DNA of 64,000 nucleotides from Geoanaerobacter pelophilus (GCF_018476885.1 NZ_JAHCVJ010000003.1:434001-498000); one strand, 5' to 3'. Shown: positions 41,581 to 50,295, counted from the stretch's first letter. Program-made: numbers and translations. Notes: generated from the sequence alone by a model not told the origin.

Positions 41581-42968
41581 CCATTGCCGATCTCTGGATA
41601 GCGGTACCGCTCATGATCCTGGCCGGGAGCGCCCTGGCGATCCTGCTGCTCGGCGCCGTGATCCCCACAAACCTCTGGACCGGAGCCGGAATCATCGCCA
41701 CAGTGATGACGGCAGCCTGGGTGGGACAAACCCCGCCGCTGACTGTGGCGCCGACACTGGCCCTTGCGTCAACACCTGCTGCAAGGCTGTTCATAGCCAT
41801 CTTCTCCCTTACTGCCGCTGCAGCGTTGTTGATATCGCATCGCGACAACAGCGATCACGGGATAAATGGCGAGGAGTACCCGGCCACAGTGCTGTTCGCC
41901 ACCTTCGGCGCAACAGCGCTGAGCATGGCAACCAACCTGCTGATCATGTTCCTCGGACTGGAGGCGATGACCTTCGGTTTTTACATCCTGGTGGCTATGG
42001 ATCTGAAACGGGAGGTTTCGGCTGAGGCAGGGCTCAAATACCTGCTGATGGGGGCTGTTGCGGCGGCGTTTCTGGCCTTCGGGATCGGGCTCCATTATGC
42101 CGGGACCGGTTCCCTGTCGTTGACCAACGCTTTGCAGTTGGCGGCAGGCAACAAGGTTGCCCATGTCGGGTGGGGGTTCATCTTGGTCGGGATCGCCTTC
42201 AAGCTCTCCCTGGTACCGGCACACCTCTGGACGCCCGACATTTACCAGGGGGCACCGGCCCCGGTAACGGCCTTTCTGTCGGCACTCTCCAAAGGGGCAA
42301 CCGTGGCACTGCTGCTGTTGATCCTCCCGACCGGGGACCTCGGCGCCATACGGCCGATCCTCTGGTGGCTGGCTTTGCTGTCGATGGTTGTCGGGAATCT
42401 GGCGGCGCTGCTACAGACAAAGGTGCGGCGGATGCTGGGGTACTCATCCGTCGCCCAGATGGGGTATGTTGCTCTGGCCTTGCTTTCAGGCACGGCCGGT
42501 GGCTATCGGGCTGCCGTCTACTATGCCGTGGCCTACAGCGTTATGAGCCTGGCGGCGTTCGGCGCCATTGCCGTCATAGAACGCAACGGCTCGGGAGAAG
42601 ATACCGAAGGATGGCGCGGCCTGGGCCGGCGCAGCCCGTTTGCTGCCGGCACCCTCAGCCTCGCCCTGTTCGCCCTGGCAGGAGTCCCGCCAACAGCAGG
42701 CTTTACCGGCAAATTCCTGATCTTCACCGCCGCCATCAAAGCCGGCGAGGTCCCGCTGGCCATTATCGGCATCCTCACCGCCGCGGTCTCGGCCTATTAC
42801 TATCTCGCGGTCGTGGTCAGCCTCTACATGCATGATCCCGGAGACAGTGCTGCGCAATCTCCGTCTCCGGCCGAATCAGTGGCATTAATCGCGACTGGTG
42901 CCGCCATTTTGATCATCGGCACCTTTCCGTCTCCTCTGCTCCGGCTGCTTGCTGCAGCGTTCCCGTAA
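41577..42968 (+). CDS. nuoN: NADH-quinone oxidoreductase subunit N
   Basis: Antiporter-like subunit, 463 residues and about 14 helices. FLGLEAMTFGFYILVAMD (pump glutamate), KLSLVPAHLWTPDIYQGAPA (about 208-227) and MLGYSSVAQMGYVALALL identify NuoN. It is the last nuo gene; a TadG-like gene converges from the other strand 19 bases after its stop, with no clear terminator between. Confidence 0.95.
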   Translation: MTIADLWIAVPLMILAGSALAILLLGAVIPTNLWTGAGIIATVMTAAWVGQTPPLTVAPTLALASTPAARLFIAIFSLTAAAALLISHRDNSDHGINGEEYPATVLFATFGATALSMATNLLIMFLGLEAMTFGFYILVAMDLKREVSAEAGLKYLLMGAVAAAFLAFGIGLHYAGTGSLSLTNALQLAAGNKVAHVGWGFILVGIAFKLSLVPAHLWTPDIYQGAPAPVTAFLSALSKGATVALLLLILPTGDLGAIRPILWWLALLSMVVGNLAALLQTKVRRMLGYSSVAQMGYVALALLSGTAGGYRAAVYYAVAYSVMSLAAFGAIAVIERNGSGEDTEGWRGLGRRSPFAAGTLSLALFALAGVPPTAGFTGKFLIFTAAIKAGEVPLAIIGILTAAVSAYYYLAVVVSLYMHDPGDSAAQSPSPAESVALIATGAAILIIGTFPSPLLRLLAAAFP

Positions 42969-42987
42969 ATTGCGAGATGGAATCTGA

Positions 42988-44139
42988 CTATTGCACGATA
43001 ACCGGGAACAGACCCGGCATCTGCAGCATCTCCTTGGTGCCGCAACCGACGCAGGAAATACGGTCGATGTAAAGCCCACTCTCCTGGCCGCACAACGCTA
43101 CCGGAGCGTCGAAGGCAACCCCTTTCTGCGCACAGCCGGCAGGGCCGGTTGCACAGATCTTGCTGATCCGCACCAGGGCATAGCGACTGACCGGCAGTTC
43201 AACAATGCCGGTCGCTTTGTCTGACGGCAGGGCATCTACCACCGGCGCAATAACCCACCAGCCGAGCAGTTTCCCGGTCTTTTTGTCGTATTCCTTATTC
43301 GAGCTGTCCACCTTCGGATTGTACATCATCGATTCGATATCACGCAGCGGCTCTTCTCCTGCAGCGGCAGCGACGAAAATCTTCTTGCCACACAGGTCCT
43401 GCGGCGGCATCTCACCGCAGATCATATCAGACAGCGAAGAACCACCGGAAAGCGGGTATGCCATTGAGGTAATGGCATATCTGCCTGATGCCGATGTTTT
43501 TTTGTTTGGGTCTGCTTCGTTGCGACTCAGTTTTTTTTCGGGGATCTGGCAGATGTTTGGATAGGCGCAACCGCCGGCACAAAGATCGGCGGAAATGGCG
43601 AAATTGGCGCGCACTTGTGCCGGAATGGCCGCAATGGCAACCGGGTTGAAATTCACTGTTTCCATGCCGGTTATCTTGGCAATGGTGCTCCCCATCTCTC
43701 CTAAGCCGACCGACTCGCTTTCAGCCGTCCTCTTTGTCCTGACCTGGATGGCATTAACCGGAGTTCCTCCAGCGGTGTATTTCTTGGCAGCGGCATCCCA
43801 GAAACCAACGGTAATGTTATTTTCCGTTGTCATGTTGTTGGTATTATTGTTGGGAACTTCGATCAGGGCAACAGCCTTATGGTCACCGATGGCGGTCTCG
43901 ACCGCAGCAACTCTGGCAGGCGCCTGTACGGTATCCTCGGCCACCGGTTTAAGCTCTTTGGGATCGGCCTGTATCCTTGCGTGAAGCCCCTGCTTGATTG
44001 CCTGAGCGCCCGCCATAGCAGAAAGCCCGGCCGTATGCTGCAAATCCTCATCGCTGACATACATGTAACCGACATCGATTGCCAATGCGGCCATGACCAG
44101 AAAGACAACGAGCATGATGTTTACGTAAGTGGTATCCAT
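42988..44139 (-). CDS. TadG-like pilus assembly protein
   Basis: A 383-residue protein with one N-terminal transmembrane helix (IMLVVFLVMAALAIDVGYMYV, about 8-28), the classic TadE/TadG start: a helix ending in the acidic IDVG motif followed by a basic/charged stretch. The large remainder would be periplasmic and contains about a dozen cysteines, several in close pairs (CAGGCAYPNIC, CVGC). No other tad genes are here, so it may belong to a separate Flp/Tad locus or act alone. A GAGGGG ribosome binding site precedes the ATG. Confidence 0.72.
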   Translation of the reverse strand: MDTTYVNIMLVVFLVMAALAIDVGYMYVSDEDLQHTAGLSAMAGAQAIKQGLHARIQADPKELKPVAEDTVQAPARVAAVETAIGDHKAVALIEVPNNNTNNMTTENNITVGFWDAAAKKYTAGGTPVNAIQVRTKRTAESESVGLGEMGSTIAKITGMETVNFNPVAIAAIPAQVRANFAISADLCAGGCAYPNICQIPEKKLSRNEADPNKKTSASGRYAITSMAYPLSGGSSLSDMICGEMPPQDLCGKKIFVAAAAGEEPLRDIESMMYNPKVDSSNKEYDKKTGKLLGWWVIAPVVDALPSDKATGIVELPVSRYALVRISKICATGPAGCAQKGVAFDAPVALCGQESGLYIDRISCVGCGTKEMLQMPGLFPVIVQ

Positions 44140-44149
44140 GCAACCCCTC

Positions 44150-44275
44150 TTATGGCTTCACCCAAAATCCCTCCGCTGTGTTTCGCTCAATCTTCATCAC
44201 TGCGACGTAGCGTACGGCTACTACTCGCTCCTCAGATTTCGCAAGCCTTGCAGCTGGAGCTTTTTGCTGTGCCAT
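44150..44275 (-). repeat. Palindromic repeat, copy 3, with a 41-codon open frame
   Basis: The minus strand contains TACGTCGCA, GAGC-AA-ACAG-GA and other blocks in the same order as the reverse strand of the repeats at 37160 and 37784, with central arms GTAGC/GCTAC. It is open for 41 codons from an ATG (reading AKSEERVVAVRYVAVMKIER in its middle), but the frame is probably a by-product of the repeat. Confidence 0.45.
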
Positions 44276-44316
44276 TTATTCCTGTGGCTAATTAGCCGTA
44301 ATAATACCATCATAAA

Positions 44317-44356
44317 ACAGAAGGGCCATGCATTTCTGCATGACCCTTTGTTTTTT
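44317..44356. terminator. Terminator after the OFA transporter gene
   Basis: AAGGGCCATGCA (44321-44332) and TGCATGACCCTT (44337-44348) form a hairpin with a 4-base loop, flanked by T-rich ends on both strands. Confidence 0.75.
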
Positions 44357-44372
44357 CAAGCTGTGAGATTTA

Positions 44373-45665
44373 TTAATCTTCCACAGCCACTGCGATCGGC
44401 TCGGCAACCATGACCGGAGCTTTGACCTCAACGGCTTTCTTCTCGCGGAGGAAGAAGGTGAGGATCGTACCGGTAGCGCAGAGGGTACCGGCAAGAATGA
44501 ACGACTTGTTAAGGCCACCCGGCTGGGCATTGAGCATTTCGGAAACGCGACCCATCACGAGCCCGCCTACGCCCCAGGCAGTGAAGAGGGTGCCGTAGTT
44601 AAGACCGTAGTTCTTGAATCCCCAGTAATCTTTGGCGAATGAAGGGAACAGGCAGAGGTTTGAACCGTAGTTGAAACCGATGAAGGTAGCAGCAACCACC
44701 AGCAGAGCGGCGCTACCGGAACCGACGATCGGAATTGCAGCGAACATCAGGAGTGCCTGGAAACCGAGCATGATGGAGAGGGTAGCCTTACGGCCGATCT
44801 TGTCGGAAAGAACCCCGGCAACAACACGGCCACTGGCATTACCGATAGCCATTATTGCCACTGCCACGAACGCCATGGGGCCCATGCTCTTCTTGGCAAG
44901 CCCGGCAACACTGCCGATAACCATCAGGCCTGCGCCAGCGCCGATGAAAAAGTTAACCCACAAGAGGTAGAATTTTGGAGAGCGCATCATTTCAGCAACG
45001 GTTGCATTGTGAACTGCTTTGGCAGCAGGCTTGGAATCGTCTTTGGCAGGCTCAGCAGGGACATAACCCTGGGGAGGATTGACCAGCAGGAAAGAGAGTA
45101 CGCAAACCAGGGCGGTAAAACCGATTCCGAGGAAGAGCATTGATTTCGGGATACCATAAGCGCCGATCAGCCAGCTGGAAAGTGGCGCAATGTAAACCGG
45201 GGCAAGACCAAAACCGGCAACAACGGTACCGGCAATAACACCGGTTTTCGTCGAAGAGAACCATTTAAGGGCTGGAGGGGTAGCAGCAGCGTAACCAAAA
45301 CCAAAACCAGCTCCGGAAAGAACCCCAAATCCCATTACCCAGGCAGCATAGCTGTTAGAGAACGACATCAGGGTGAAACCGCTGCCGACCAAAAGGCCGC
45401 CAATGAGAGCAGTGCGGGCAGGACCGATCTTATCCTGGCACTTACCGGCAACGATCATGGCGAAAGCAAAGACGAGGCAACAAATGGCATATGGATCGTT
45501 TATCGAGGAGAGACTCCAGGTGAATGCCCCTTCACCACCCTTTTCAATGGAAGCCTTGATGGCGCCCTTGAAAATACTCCACGCATACAGAACTCCCAGA
45601 GCCAGGTTAATGCCAAGGCCGGCCATGGTCACCTGCCAACCTTTGTTAGTAGATTCTTGTGACAT
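44373..45665 (-). CDS. OFA-family MFS transporter (oxalate/formate antiporter-like)
   Basis: A 430-residue major facilitator with 12 helices. GLGINLALGVLYAWSIFKGA at the N-terminus and GFGFGYAAATPPALKWFSST (about 136-155) are OFA-family hallmarks; the second half begins KFYLLWVNFFIGAGAGLMV. Relatives exchange oxalate, formate or other monocarboxylates; in Geobacter-type genomes similar proteins are candidates for organic acid uptake. A CGGAGGTGAG ribosome binding site precedes the ATG. The upstream region has a sigma54-like element and repeated TTTGCA motifs. Confidence 0.87.
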   Translation of the reverse strand: MSQESTNKGWQVTMAGLGINLALGVLYAWSIFKGAIKASIEKGGEGAFTWSLSSINDPYAICCLVFAFAMIVAGKCQDKIGPARTALIGGLLVGSGFTLMSFSNSYAAWVMGFGVLSGAGFGFGYAAATPPALKWFSSTKTGVIAGTVVAGFGLAPVYIAPLSSWLIGAYGIPKSMLFLGIGFTALVCVLSFLLVNPPQGYVPAEPAKDDSKPAAKAVHNATVAEMMRSPKFYLLWVNFFIGAGAGLMVIGSVAGLAKKSMGPMAFVAVAIMAIGNASGRVVAGVLSDKIGRKATLSIMLGFQALLMFAAIPIVGSGSAALLVVAATFIGFNYGSNLCLFPSFAKDYWGFKNYGLNYGTLFTAWGVGGLVMGRVSEMLNAQPGGLNKSFILAGTLCATGTILTFFLREKKAVEVKAPVMVAEPIAVAVED

Positions 45666-45711
45666 GTTGTCTCACCTCCGTGTGTAGTTTAGCAATTCGA
45701 TATTTCTGAAA

Positions 45712-45728
45712 GAGCAACATACATACCA
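45712..45728 (-). promoter_or_regulatory. Sigma54-like promoter of the OFA transporter
   Basis: The minus strand has TGGTATGTATGTTGCT, with the invariant GG and GC ten bases apart as required for -24/-12 promoters; two -24 positions differ from consensus. About 45 bases upstream of the start codon. Confidence 0.4.
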
Positions 45729-45992
45729 ATGTTTTAAAATATTGCACAACACGATATTTTGTTATTTTACAACATGTTACACCAACACACATATCAACTA
45801 CCCAACTGGGGGGGTCCAACTGTTTTGAATATTTGCAAAACTGTTTGCAGTTCCTACACCCTGCAAATATTGCTTTTTAATTTTAAATATCAGTGAGTTA
45901 AATCAGATTAGCAATGCGAGAGAGGGGGGTTTGCAGAAATGCGAAAATATATAATTTTGCGAAACTGAATATTTTTTACTTAGAGTAAATTT
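45729..45992. other. AT-rich regulatory region with TTTGCA repeats
   Basis: No gene. TTTGCAAAACTGTTTGCAG at about 45835-45853 holds two TTTGCA units, CTGCAAAT follows, and TTTGCAGAAATGCGAAA lies near 45930. CCAACTGGGGGGGTCCAAC is also present. These look like binding sites for a regulator of the transporter gene. Confidence 0.35.
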
Positions 45993-47231
45993 TTACTTGC
46001 CGGCTAAAGAGGTAATCTTTTCCGCTTGCGAATGTGTTCTTGGCCCCAGGGTAACATCTTCAGGCATACCGGATCTGGCATTAACCGCTTTCATCACCTT
46101 TGCCCAATCAACCCTGCCATTGGCATTATTGCCGGTTATGACTTTCCACGCCTCGACCTCAAGGTTTTTAACCTTATCATAGACGTCCGGGTGAACTTCC
46201 AAAAATATCCTGCCATCGTCATTCTGTGCCAGTTTTACCGGTTTATAGACAATTTCGCCGGAGGTCCTAAGCGTGACATCCCGGTACAGCTGTTCCATAT
46301 GATCCGGGTAAACCCTGATACAGCCGTGGCTGCTGAATCCATAGATGGAAGCAGGTGTATTTGTCCCATGGATCAGGATGCCGGGGATTGAGGTTCGCAG
46401 CGCATACCTCCCCAAGGGATTGGCATCGCCCGGTGGCACCTCATCGAGCACCTCTCTACCCTGACTCTTCATTTCATCTTGTATGGATGACGGCACCCTC
46501 CAGACCGGGTTTCTCAGTTTTGCAACTATCCTAAAATTTCCCGTCGGCGTGTGCCATCCCTTTTTATCCTTGAAAGAAGGCTTGCCGACAGCGACCGGAT
46601 ACATGGATTCAAGCCTGCCATCCCTGAAGAGATACATAGTCCGGTCCGGGATATTAATGACAATCCCCTGCTCAACCTCTTTAGGGACTATTCTTCTGGT
46701 TACAATCCTCAGCTTCTGTCCAGCTCTGAGCTGTTCACCTTTTTTCAAGTTATTCAGCCGTAAAATATTCCTGCTGCTGACACCAAACTTTGCGGCGATC
46801 AGCCGTACGGTGTCCCGTTGGCGAACCGTATAGAAGAAATCATCGCCAACAATCCGGGAAAAATCATTGCTATCATCGGCTACAGGTTCGGCGAGGTTTG
46901 CCTCAAGCGCTTTTCTTTCAAGAATGGCCCCTTTCAGGATTGTCATGCGAAACAACCGCTCCGCCTCCTGAAACTCTTTTCGCGCCAGAGCTTCCCTGGC
47001 CTTTGCATAAGTGTCCTCTGCACTCTTGAATTCAGGATAAAGAAGATCACCCCAGACAATGCTGCGAAGCCGGGTAATGGTCTCCAACGCTTCCGCATTG
47101 CCTGATTCAGCAGCAGTTGCCCCCATTGCCATAAAACTGAAGGCCAATGCTACTGCTACGGCAACCAGACACCGGCAACATCGCTGTGACTGATGGCGTA
47201 TTGAAATAAGTGGGGATGAGATTGTCAGCAT
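45993..47231 (-). CDS. LysM and L,D-transpeptidase (YkuD) protein
   Basis: A 412-residue exported protein. After a basic start and a hydrophobic segment (about 22-40) comes a helical region, then LysM (FFYTVRQRDTVRLIAAKFGV, about 129-148, through KLRIV) for peptidoglycan binding, and a YkuD domain (about 187-330) with HGTNTPASIYG and the catalytic SSHGCIRVYP. It would form L,D cross-links or attach proteins to peptidoglycan in the periplasm. No good ribosome binding site was seen before the ATG at 47231. It lies downstream of hup in the same orientation with a terminator between. Confidence 0.9.
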   Translation of the reverse strand: MLTISSPLISIRHQSQRCCRCLVAVAVALAFSFMAMGATAAESGNAEALETITRLRSIVWGDLLYPEFKSAEDTYAKAREALARKEFQEAERLFRMTILKGAILERKALEANLAEPVADDSNDFSRIVGDDFFYTVRQRDTVRLIAAKFGVSSRNILRLNNLKKGEQLRAGQKLRIVTRRIVPKEVEQGIVINIPDRTMYLFRDGRLESMYPVAVGKPSFKDKKGWHTPTGNFRIVAKLRNPVWRVPSSIQDEMKSQGREVLDEVPPGDANPLGRYALRTSIPGILIHGTNTPASIYGFSSHGCIRVYPDHMEQLYRDVTLRTSGEIVYKPVKLAQNDDGRIFLEVHPDVYDKVKNLEVEAWKVITGNNANGRVDWAKVMKAVNARSGMPEDVTLGPRTHSQAEKITSLAGK

Positions 47232-47256
47232 AGGATAATGAGGCTAGACCAACATG

Positions 47257-47290
47257 AAAAAACAGGCCGCCACACCTTTGGATGACGGCC
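47257..47290 (-). terminator. Terminator downstream of the HU gene
   Basis: On the minus strand GGCCGTC and GCGGCC arms close a hairpin followed by TGTTTTTT. Confidence 0.6.
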
Positions 47291-47319
47291 CATCTATTGT
47301 TGATGAATCAGTATGATTG

Positions 47320-47640
47320 CTATTTCTTTTTGGCTGGTGCCTTGGCTTTCGCAGGTGCCTTCGCAGGTTTTGCAGTAAGATCCTTCAGGGCTTTGCCGGG
47401 GGTGAACTTGCCGTTTGTCTTGGCAGCAATATTGATCGGCTTGCCGGTCTGCGGGTTTCTTCCAGTACGGGCAGCACGCGCCACACTACTGAATGTACCG
47501 AAACCAACCAGCGTAACCTTGTCCCCAGCCTTGAGAGCAGCTGTGGTCTCAGCAATGAAACTGTTGACTGCCTTCTCTGCCTGAACTTTCGTAAGCCCGG
47601 CTCCTGCTGCAATCTTGTCAATCAAGTCTGTTTTATTCAT
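47320..47640 (-). CDS. HU-family DNA-binding protein with lysine/alanine tail
   Basis: Histone-like nucleoid protein of 106 residues. The first 90 match [22 protein letters not shown] and the DNA-arm [17 protein letters not shown]. The extra C-terminal tail is [16 protein letters not shown], a histone H1-like tail found in some deltaproteobacterial and actinobacterial HU proteins that increases DNA binding. It has its own promoter and terminator. Confidence 0.93.
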   Translation of the reverse strand: MNKTDLIDKIAAGAGLTKVQAEKAVNSFIAETTAALKAGDKVTLVGFGTFSSVARAARTGRNPQTGKPINIAAKTNGKFTPGKALKDLTAKPAKAPAKAKAPAKKK

Positions 47641-47667
47641 AAAGCCTCCACATAAGAATTTAAAATC

Positions 47668-47695
47668 TATTTAACACATTCCGCAAGGCTGTCAA
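47668..47695 (-). promoter_or_regulatory. Predicted promoter of the HU gene
   Basis: TTGACA and TAAATA are 16 bases apart on the minus strand. Confidence 0.5.
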
Positions 47696-47958
47696 CAAGC
47701 TAAATTGGGGGTAATGTTTGTGTGATGACCTGCACAGCCTTAAATGGCATAGGATTAAATTAAACCACCGCCCCGCTTGCCAGGGTGCCAATAGAAACCA
47801 AAAGCATTAAACCTTCCGAAGTTATTAGCTATTAGCCAGTTGCGGCGTAAACACTCCTGTGATCCCACGTACAAAGTCAATGCTATTGACAGACTCTAAA
47901 TATCTGCTCTACTTAATATTATTAAGGTGTATATTTTCCGAAAGAGGAGGAGAATCTG

Positions 47959-48231
47959 ATGAAACGTGTTGCAATTTTAGTGATGGCAGCTTTCGTGATG
48001 TCAGCATCTGTACCTGTATTTGCGGCAGATATGACCAAAGAGCAGAAAGACCAATGCCTGCTTGCATCAAAGGGATGCAAGGATCAGGTTGATTCCATCC
48101 AGCAAAGGATCAAAAAACTCAATGCCGAAATCAAAAAAGGCAAAAAAGAATACTCTGCTGATGAAATCAAGAAACTTAACGACAAGTTGAAAGAAGCAAA
48201 TGATCTACTTGATAACATGCTGAAGAACTAA
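47959..48231 (+). CDS. Small periplasmic coiled-coil protein
   Basis: A 90-residue exported protein: signal peptide to about Ala23 (FVMSASVPVFAAD), then one short loop with two cysteines (CLLASKGC, eight apart) and a long lysine/glutamate-rich amphipathic helix (IQQRIKKLNAEIKKGKKEYS onward) likely to form a coiled coil. No family was recognised. GAGGAGGAG is a strong ribosome binding site. It is a single gene with its own terminator. A stress or envelope role is only a guess. Confidence 0.7.
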   Translation: MKRVAILVMAAFVMSASVPVFAADMTKEQKDQCLLASKGCKDQVDSIQQRIKKLNAEIKKGKKEYSADEIKKLNDKLKEANDLLDNMLKN

Positions 48232-48276
48232 CTAAAAACTTCAAGACCGAGCAAACCCAGGTAAAAACCAGACAGT

Positions 48277-48309
48277 AAAAACGGGAGAAGCGCTAGTTTC
48301 TCCCGTTTT
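48277..48309 (+). terminator. Terminator of the small periplasmic protein gene
   Basis: AAAACGGGAGAA and TTCTCCCGTTTT form a stem with T-rich end on either strand, between convergent genes. Confidence 0.8.
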
Positions 48310-48348
48310 CTTTGCTGAACATTTTAAGCGACAGCCCGGCACCTGTTG

Positions 48349-48996
48349 TTATTTTGCCAGGGTCTTCTGTCCGGGCTTCCATCCCAAAGGACAAAGTCCA
48401 CCGCTCTGGAGGGCTTCAAGAACTCGGAGGGTCTCTTCTATGCTCCGACCGACGTCCAGATTATGAATAACCTGGTACTGCAGCGTCCCTTGCGGATCAA
48501 CGATGAAAAGCCCTCGCAGCGCAACCCCCTTCTCTTCATCCAGAACCCCATAAGCCCTTGACGTCACCTTGTTGAAGTCCGCCAGAAGAGGATACTTAAG
48601 GTTCCCCAGATCCCCCCTCTTTATCCAGGCAAGATGGGACCACTTACTGTCAGTAGACACAGCCACAATCTCTGCATTTAAGCGCCTGAAGGAGTCGATA
48701 TTGTCGCTGAAACCTTTGATCTCTGTGGGACAGACAAATGTGAAGTCCGCGGGATAAAAGAAAAATACCAGCCATTTGTCTCTAAAATCCTTTAAAGACA
48801 GGGTTTTGAACTCTTTTCCCGATTCAGTACTGACAACCCCTTCCAAAAAAAAGTCGGGAGCAGGCTTCCCTACCATGATTAGAGACTTGCCCAAAGCATT
48901 GGGGTCTCCCCCACGAACCTCGGCGTGAGCAGCCTGATATCCCCATGATACCAACATTGTTATCAGGCAGACGGCAACAAATACTCTTTTTCCCAT
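48349..48996 (-). CDS. Exported 2-Cys peroxiredoxin (AhpC/Prx1 type)
   Basis: About 215 residues. A signal peptide (ends AAHA, about residue 27) precedes a peroxiredoxin fold. The peroxidatic cysteine is in DFTFVCPTE (about residue 89) and the resolving cysteine in GGLCPLGW near the C-terminus, so it is a typical 2-Cys enzyme that reduces peroxides. AhpC-type enzymes are normally cytoplasmic, so export is notable. AGGAGG precedes two possible ATGs; 48996 has better spacing. It is divergent from a periplasmic glutaredoxin gene that could supply electrons. Confidence 0.88.
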   Translation of the reverse strand: MGKRVFVAVCLITMLVSWGYQAAHAEVRGGDPNALGKSLIMVGKPAPDFFLEGVVSTESGKEFKTLSLKDFRDKWLVFFFYPADFTFVCPTEIKGFSDNIDSFRRLNAEIVAVSTDSKWSHLAWIKRGDLGNLKYPLLADFNKVTSRAYGVLDEEKGVALRGLFIVDPQGTLQYQVIHNLDVGRSIEETLRVLEALQSGGLCPLGWKPGQKTLAK

Positions 48997-49002
48997 TTGC
49001 AT

Positions 49003-49164
49003 TAACCTCCTAGAGAATCTCTGCCAGGCAAAAAACTGCCTGCTCCTTCATGTCATTTATTTAGTAACTCAACAATGGTTGATACCAATTGACGGAGTTA
49101 CGAGGAATGTTATGGTTAACATAATGCTAGGTACAAAATCGCGGTACTCCGAAAGGAAAGTCAC
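49003..49164. promoter_or_regulatory. Divergent promoter region of peroxiredoxin and glutaredoxin genes
   Basis: TTGACG and TATGGT are about 16 bases apart on the plus strand. The -10 overlaps TTATGGTTAACATAA, an imperfect palindrome that could be an operator for a redox regulator. Confidence 0.35.
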
Positions 49165-49563
49165 ATGCCCCATTCCATTATTCTCACAGTCTGCTTGATA
49201 TCGCTTGCCTTTACCACGACTGCTTTTGCCGGTAATGCCCCGGCAAGTAAACTGACCGTAATCTCACCAACCGCCCAAACTGAGCAAAACCCTCTGGTTG
49301 TCATCTACACACTTTCCACCTGCCCCCATTGCAAGGAAGCAAAAGAATTCCTAACCACCAACAAAATCCCGTTCATCAATCGGGAGATCGATACCGACGA
49401 AGAACACCTGTCAACCCTTATAAAAATTTACGATTCAATGGGTGTCCCTGAGCACAAACGCGGGGTACCGCTTCTTGTCATAGGCAACAAAATAAAACTA
49501 CAAGGGTTCAACAAAGAAAAGCTATTGAATGCCTTAAAAGAAGTAACGCCGTCCCCCAAATGA
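49165..49563 (+). CDS. Exported glutaredoxin-like protein
   Basis: A 132-residue protein with a signal peptide (cleavage near Ala22) and a glutaredoxin/NrdH-like domain. The active site is CPHC at 53-56 (YTLSTCPHCKEAKEFL), and GVPLLVIGNKI holds the cis-proline (PEHKRGVP, about 98-101). It probably reduces disulfides in the periplasm. The exported peroxiredoxin is encoded divergently, which suggests a pair. AAAGGAAAG precedes the ATG. Confidence 0.87.
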   Translation: MPHSIILTVCLISLAFTTTAFAGNAPASKLTVISPTAQTEQNPLVVIYTLSTCPHCKEAKEFLTTNKIPFINREIDTDEEHLSTLIKIYDSMGVPEHKRGVPLLVIGNKIKLQGFNKEKLLNALKEVTPSPK

Positions 49564-50139
49564 GCTGATAGGAGACCATCCACAATACGGCTAAAGGGCA
49601 AAGTATCAGGCGCCGCTTGAGGAAACACAGCATTCAGCAGAAAGCATTGCTTATTTGTTAATACTATCAGAGAAAAATATTTCTTCTACAAACTGATCAA
49701 GTTCATGAGGTGTAGGACCAGCATAAGTTCAGGACACTATCCTAGCCGCCAAGCTGATAATTATTTGCCTTCAGGTGTTCTTGTTTTGACCAGTTATTCG
49801 GCTGATTATCGGTTAATTTGCGACCAGCATCATTGCAATTACACATACAATTATTTATTTTATCATTCTAAACAGCTAGTTATAATCTTAGTCCATCAAT
49901 TGGTTCAGTTTATGCTTATATACAATCAAGCAGTCACTACTAACAAAGGAGGTCTGAAGGATAGTCAATTTACAACCAAATATAATATGTAGTGCAATGA
50001 AAGATAGGTTATCTTTCAATCAAGTCCTGAGATGCAGGACTGCTTAGAAGTGAGATTTTGACTGACTATCAGATTTTCTAATTGGAGTATGTAGTTTGTT
50101 AAAAGTTTATTTGACAATTAAATATGTGTGCTTAAATTA
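49564..50139. other. Long AT-rich intergenic region
   Basis: No protein gene is convincing. Hairpins are seen at about 49997-50018 (TGAAAGATA/TATCTTTCA) and 50021-50038 (GTCCTG/CAGGAC). The region could hold an untranslated RNA or be decayed sequence. Confidence 0.35.
50111..50138 (+). promoter_or_regulatory. Promoter-like pair before the candidate small RNA
   Basis: TTGACA and TAAATT with 16 bases between, followed within about 90 bases by a terminator and no reading frame. Confidence 0.4.
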
Positions 50140-50228
50140 GTGAGACTAATACCCTCTCACAAGATTCTGTTATAAACAGAATTTATTTACACAAAAAGGC
50201 TGAACGGTAAGTTACGTTCAGCCTTTTT
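50140..50228 (+). ncRNA. Candidate small RNA
   Basis: A stretch of about 85 bases between a promoter-like pair and a strong terminator folds into three hairpins: GTGAGA/TCTCAC, ATTCTGTT/ACAGAAT and the terminator stem. No family was recognised. Confidence 0.3.
50193..50228. terminator. Bidirectional terminator
   Basis: AAAAAGGCTGAACG and CGTTCAGCCTTTTT, perfect 14-bp stem with an 8-base loop, also serving the SRAP gene on the minus strand. Confidence 0.85.
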
Positions 50229-50295
50229 CTTTTCACTCTTACGCAAGCAATACCGTTGCAGGCGTGTTACATGTAGTATTCGGGTTACAGTTCAA

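Noticed and set aside
44150-44275. Real 41-residue protein gene upstream of the TadG-like gene
   Set aside because: The sequence is a diverged copy of the palindromic repeats at 37 kb, and no ribosome binding site stands out; treated as a repeat.
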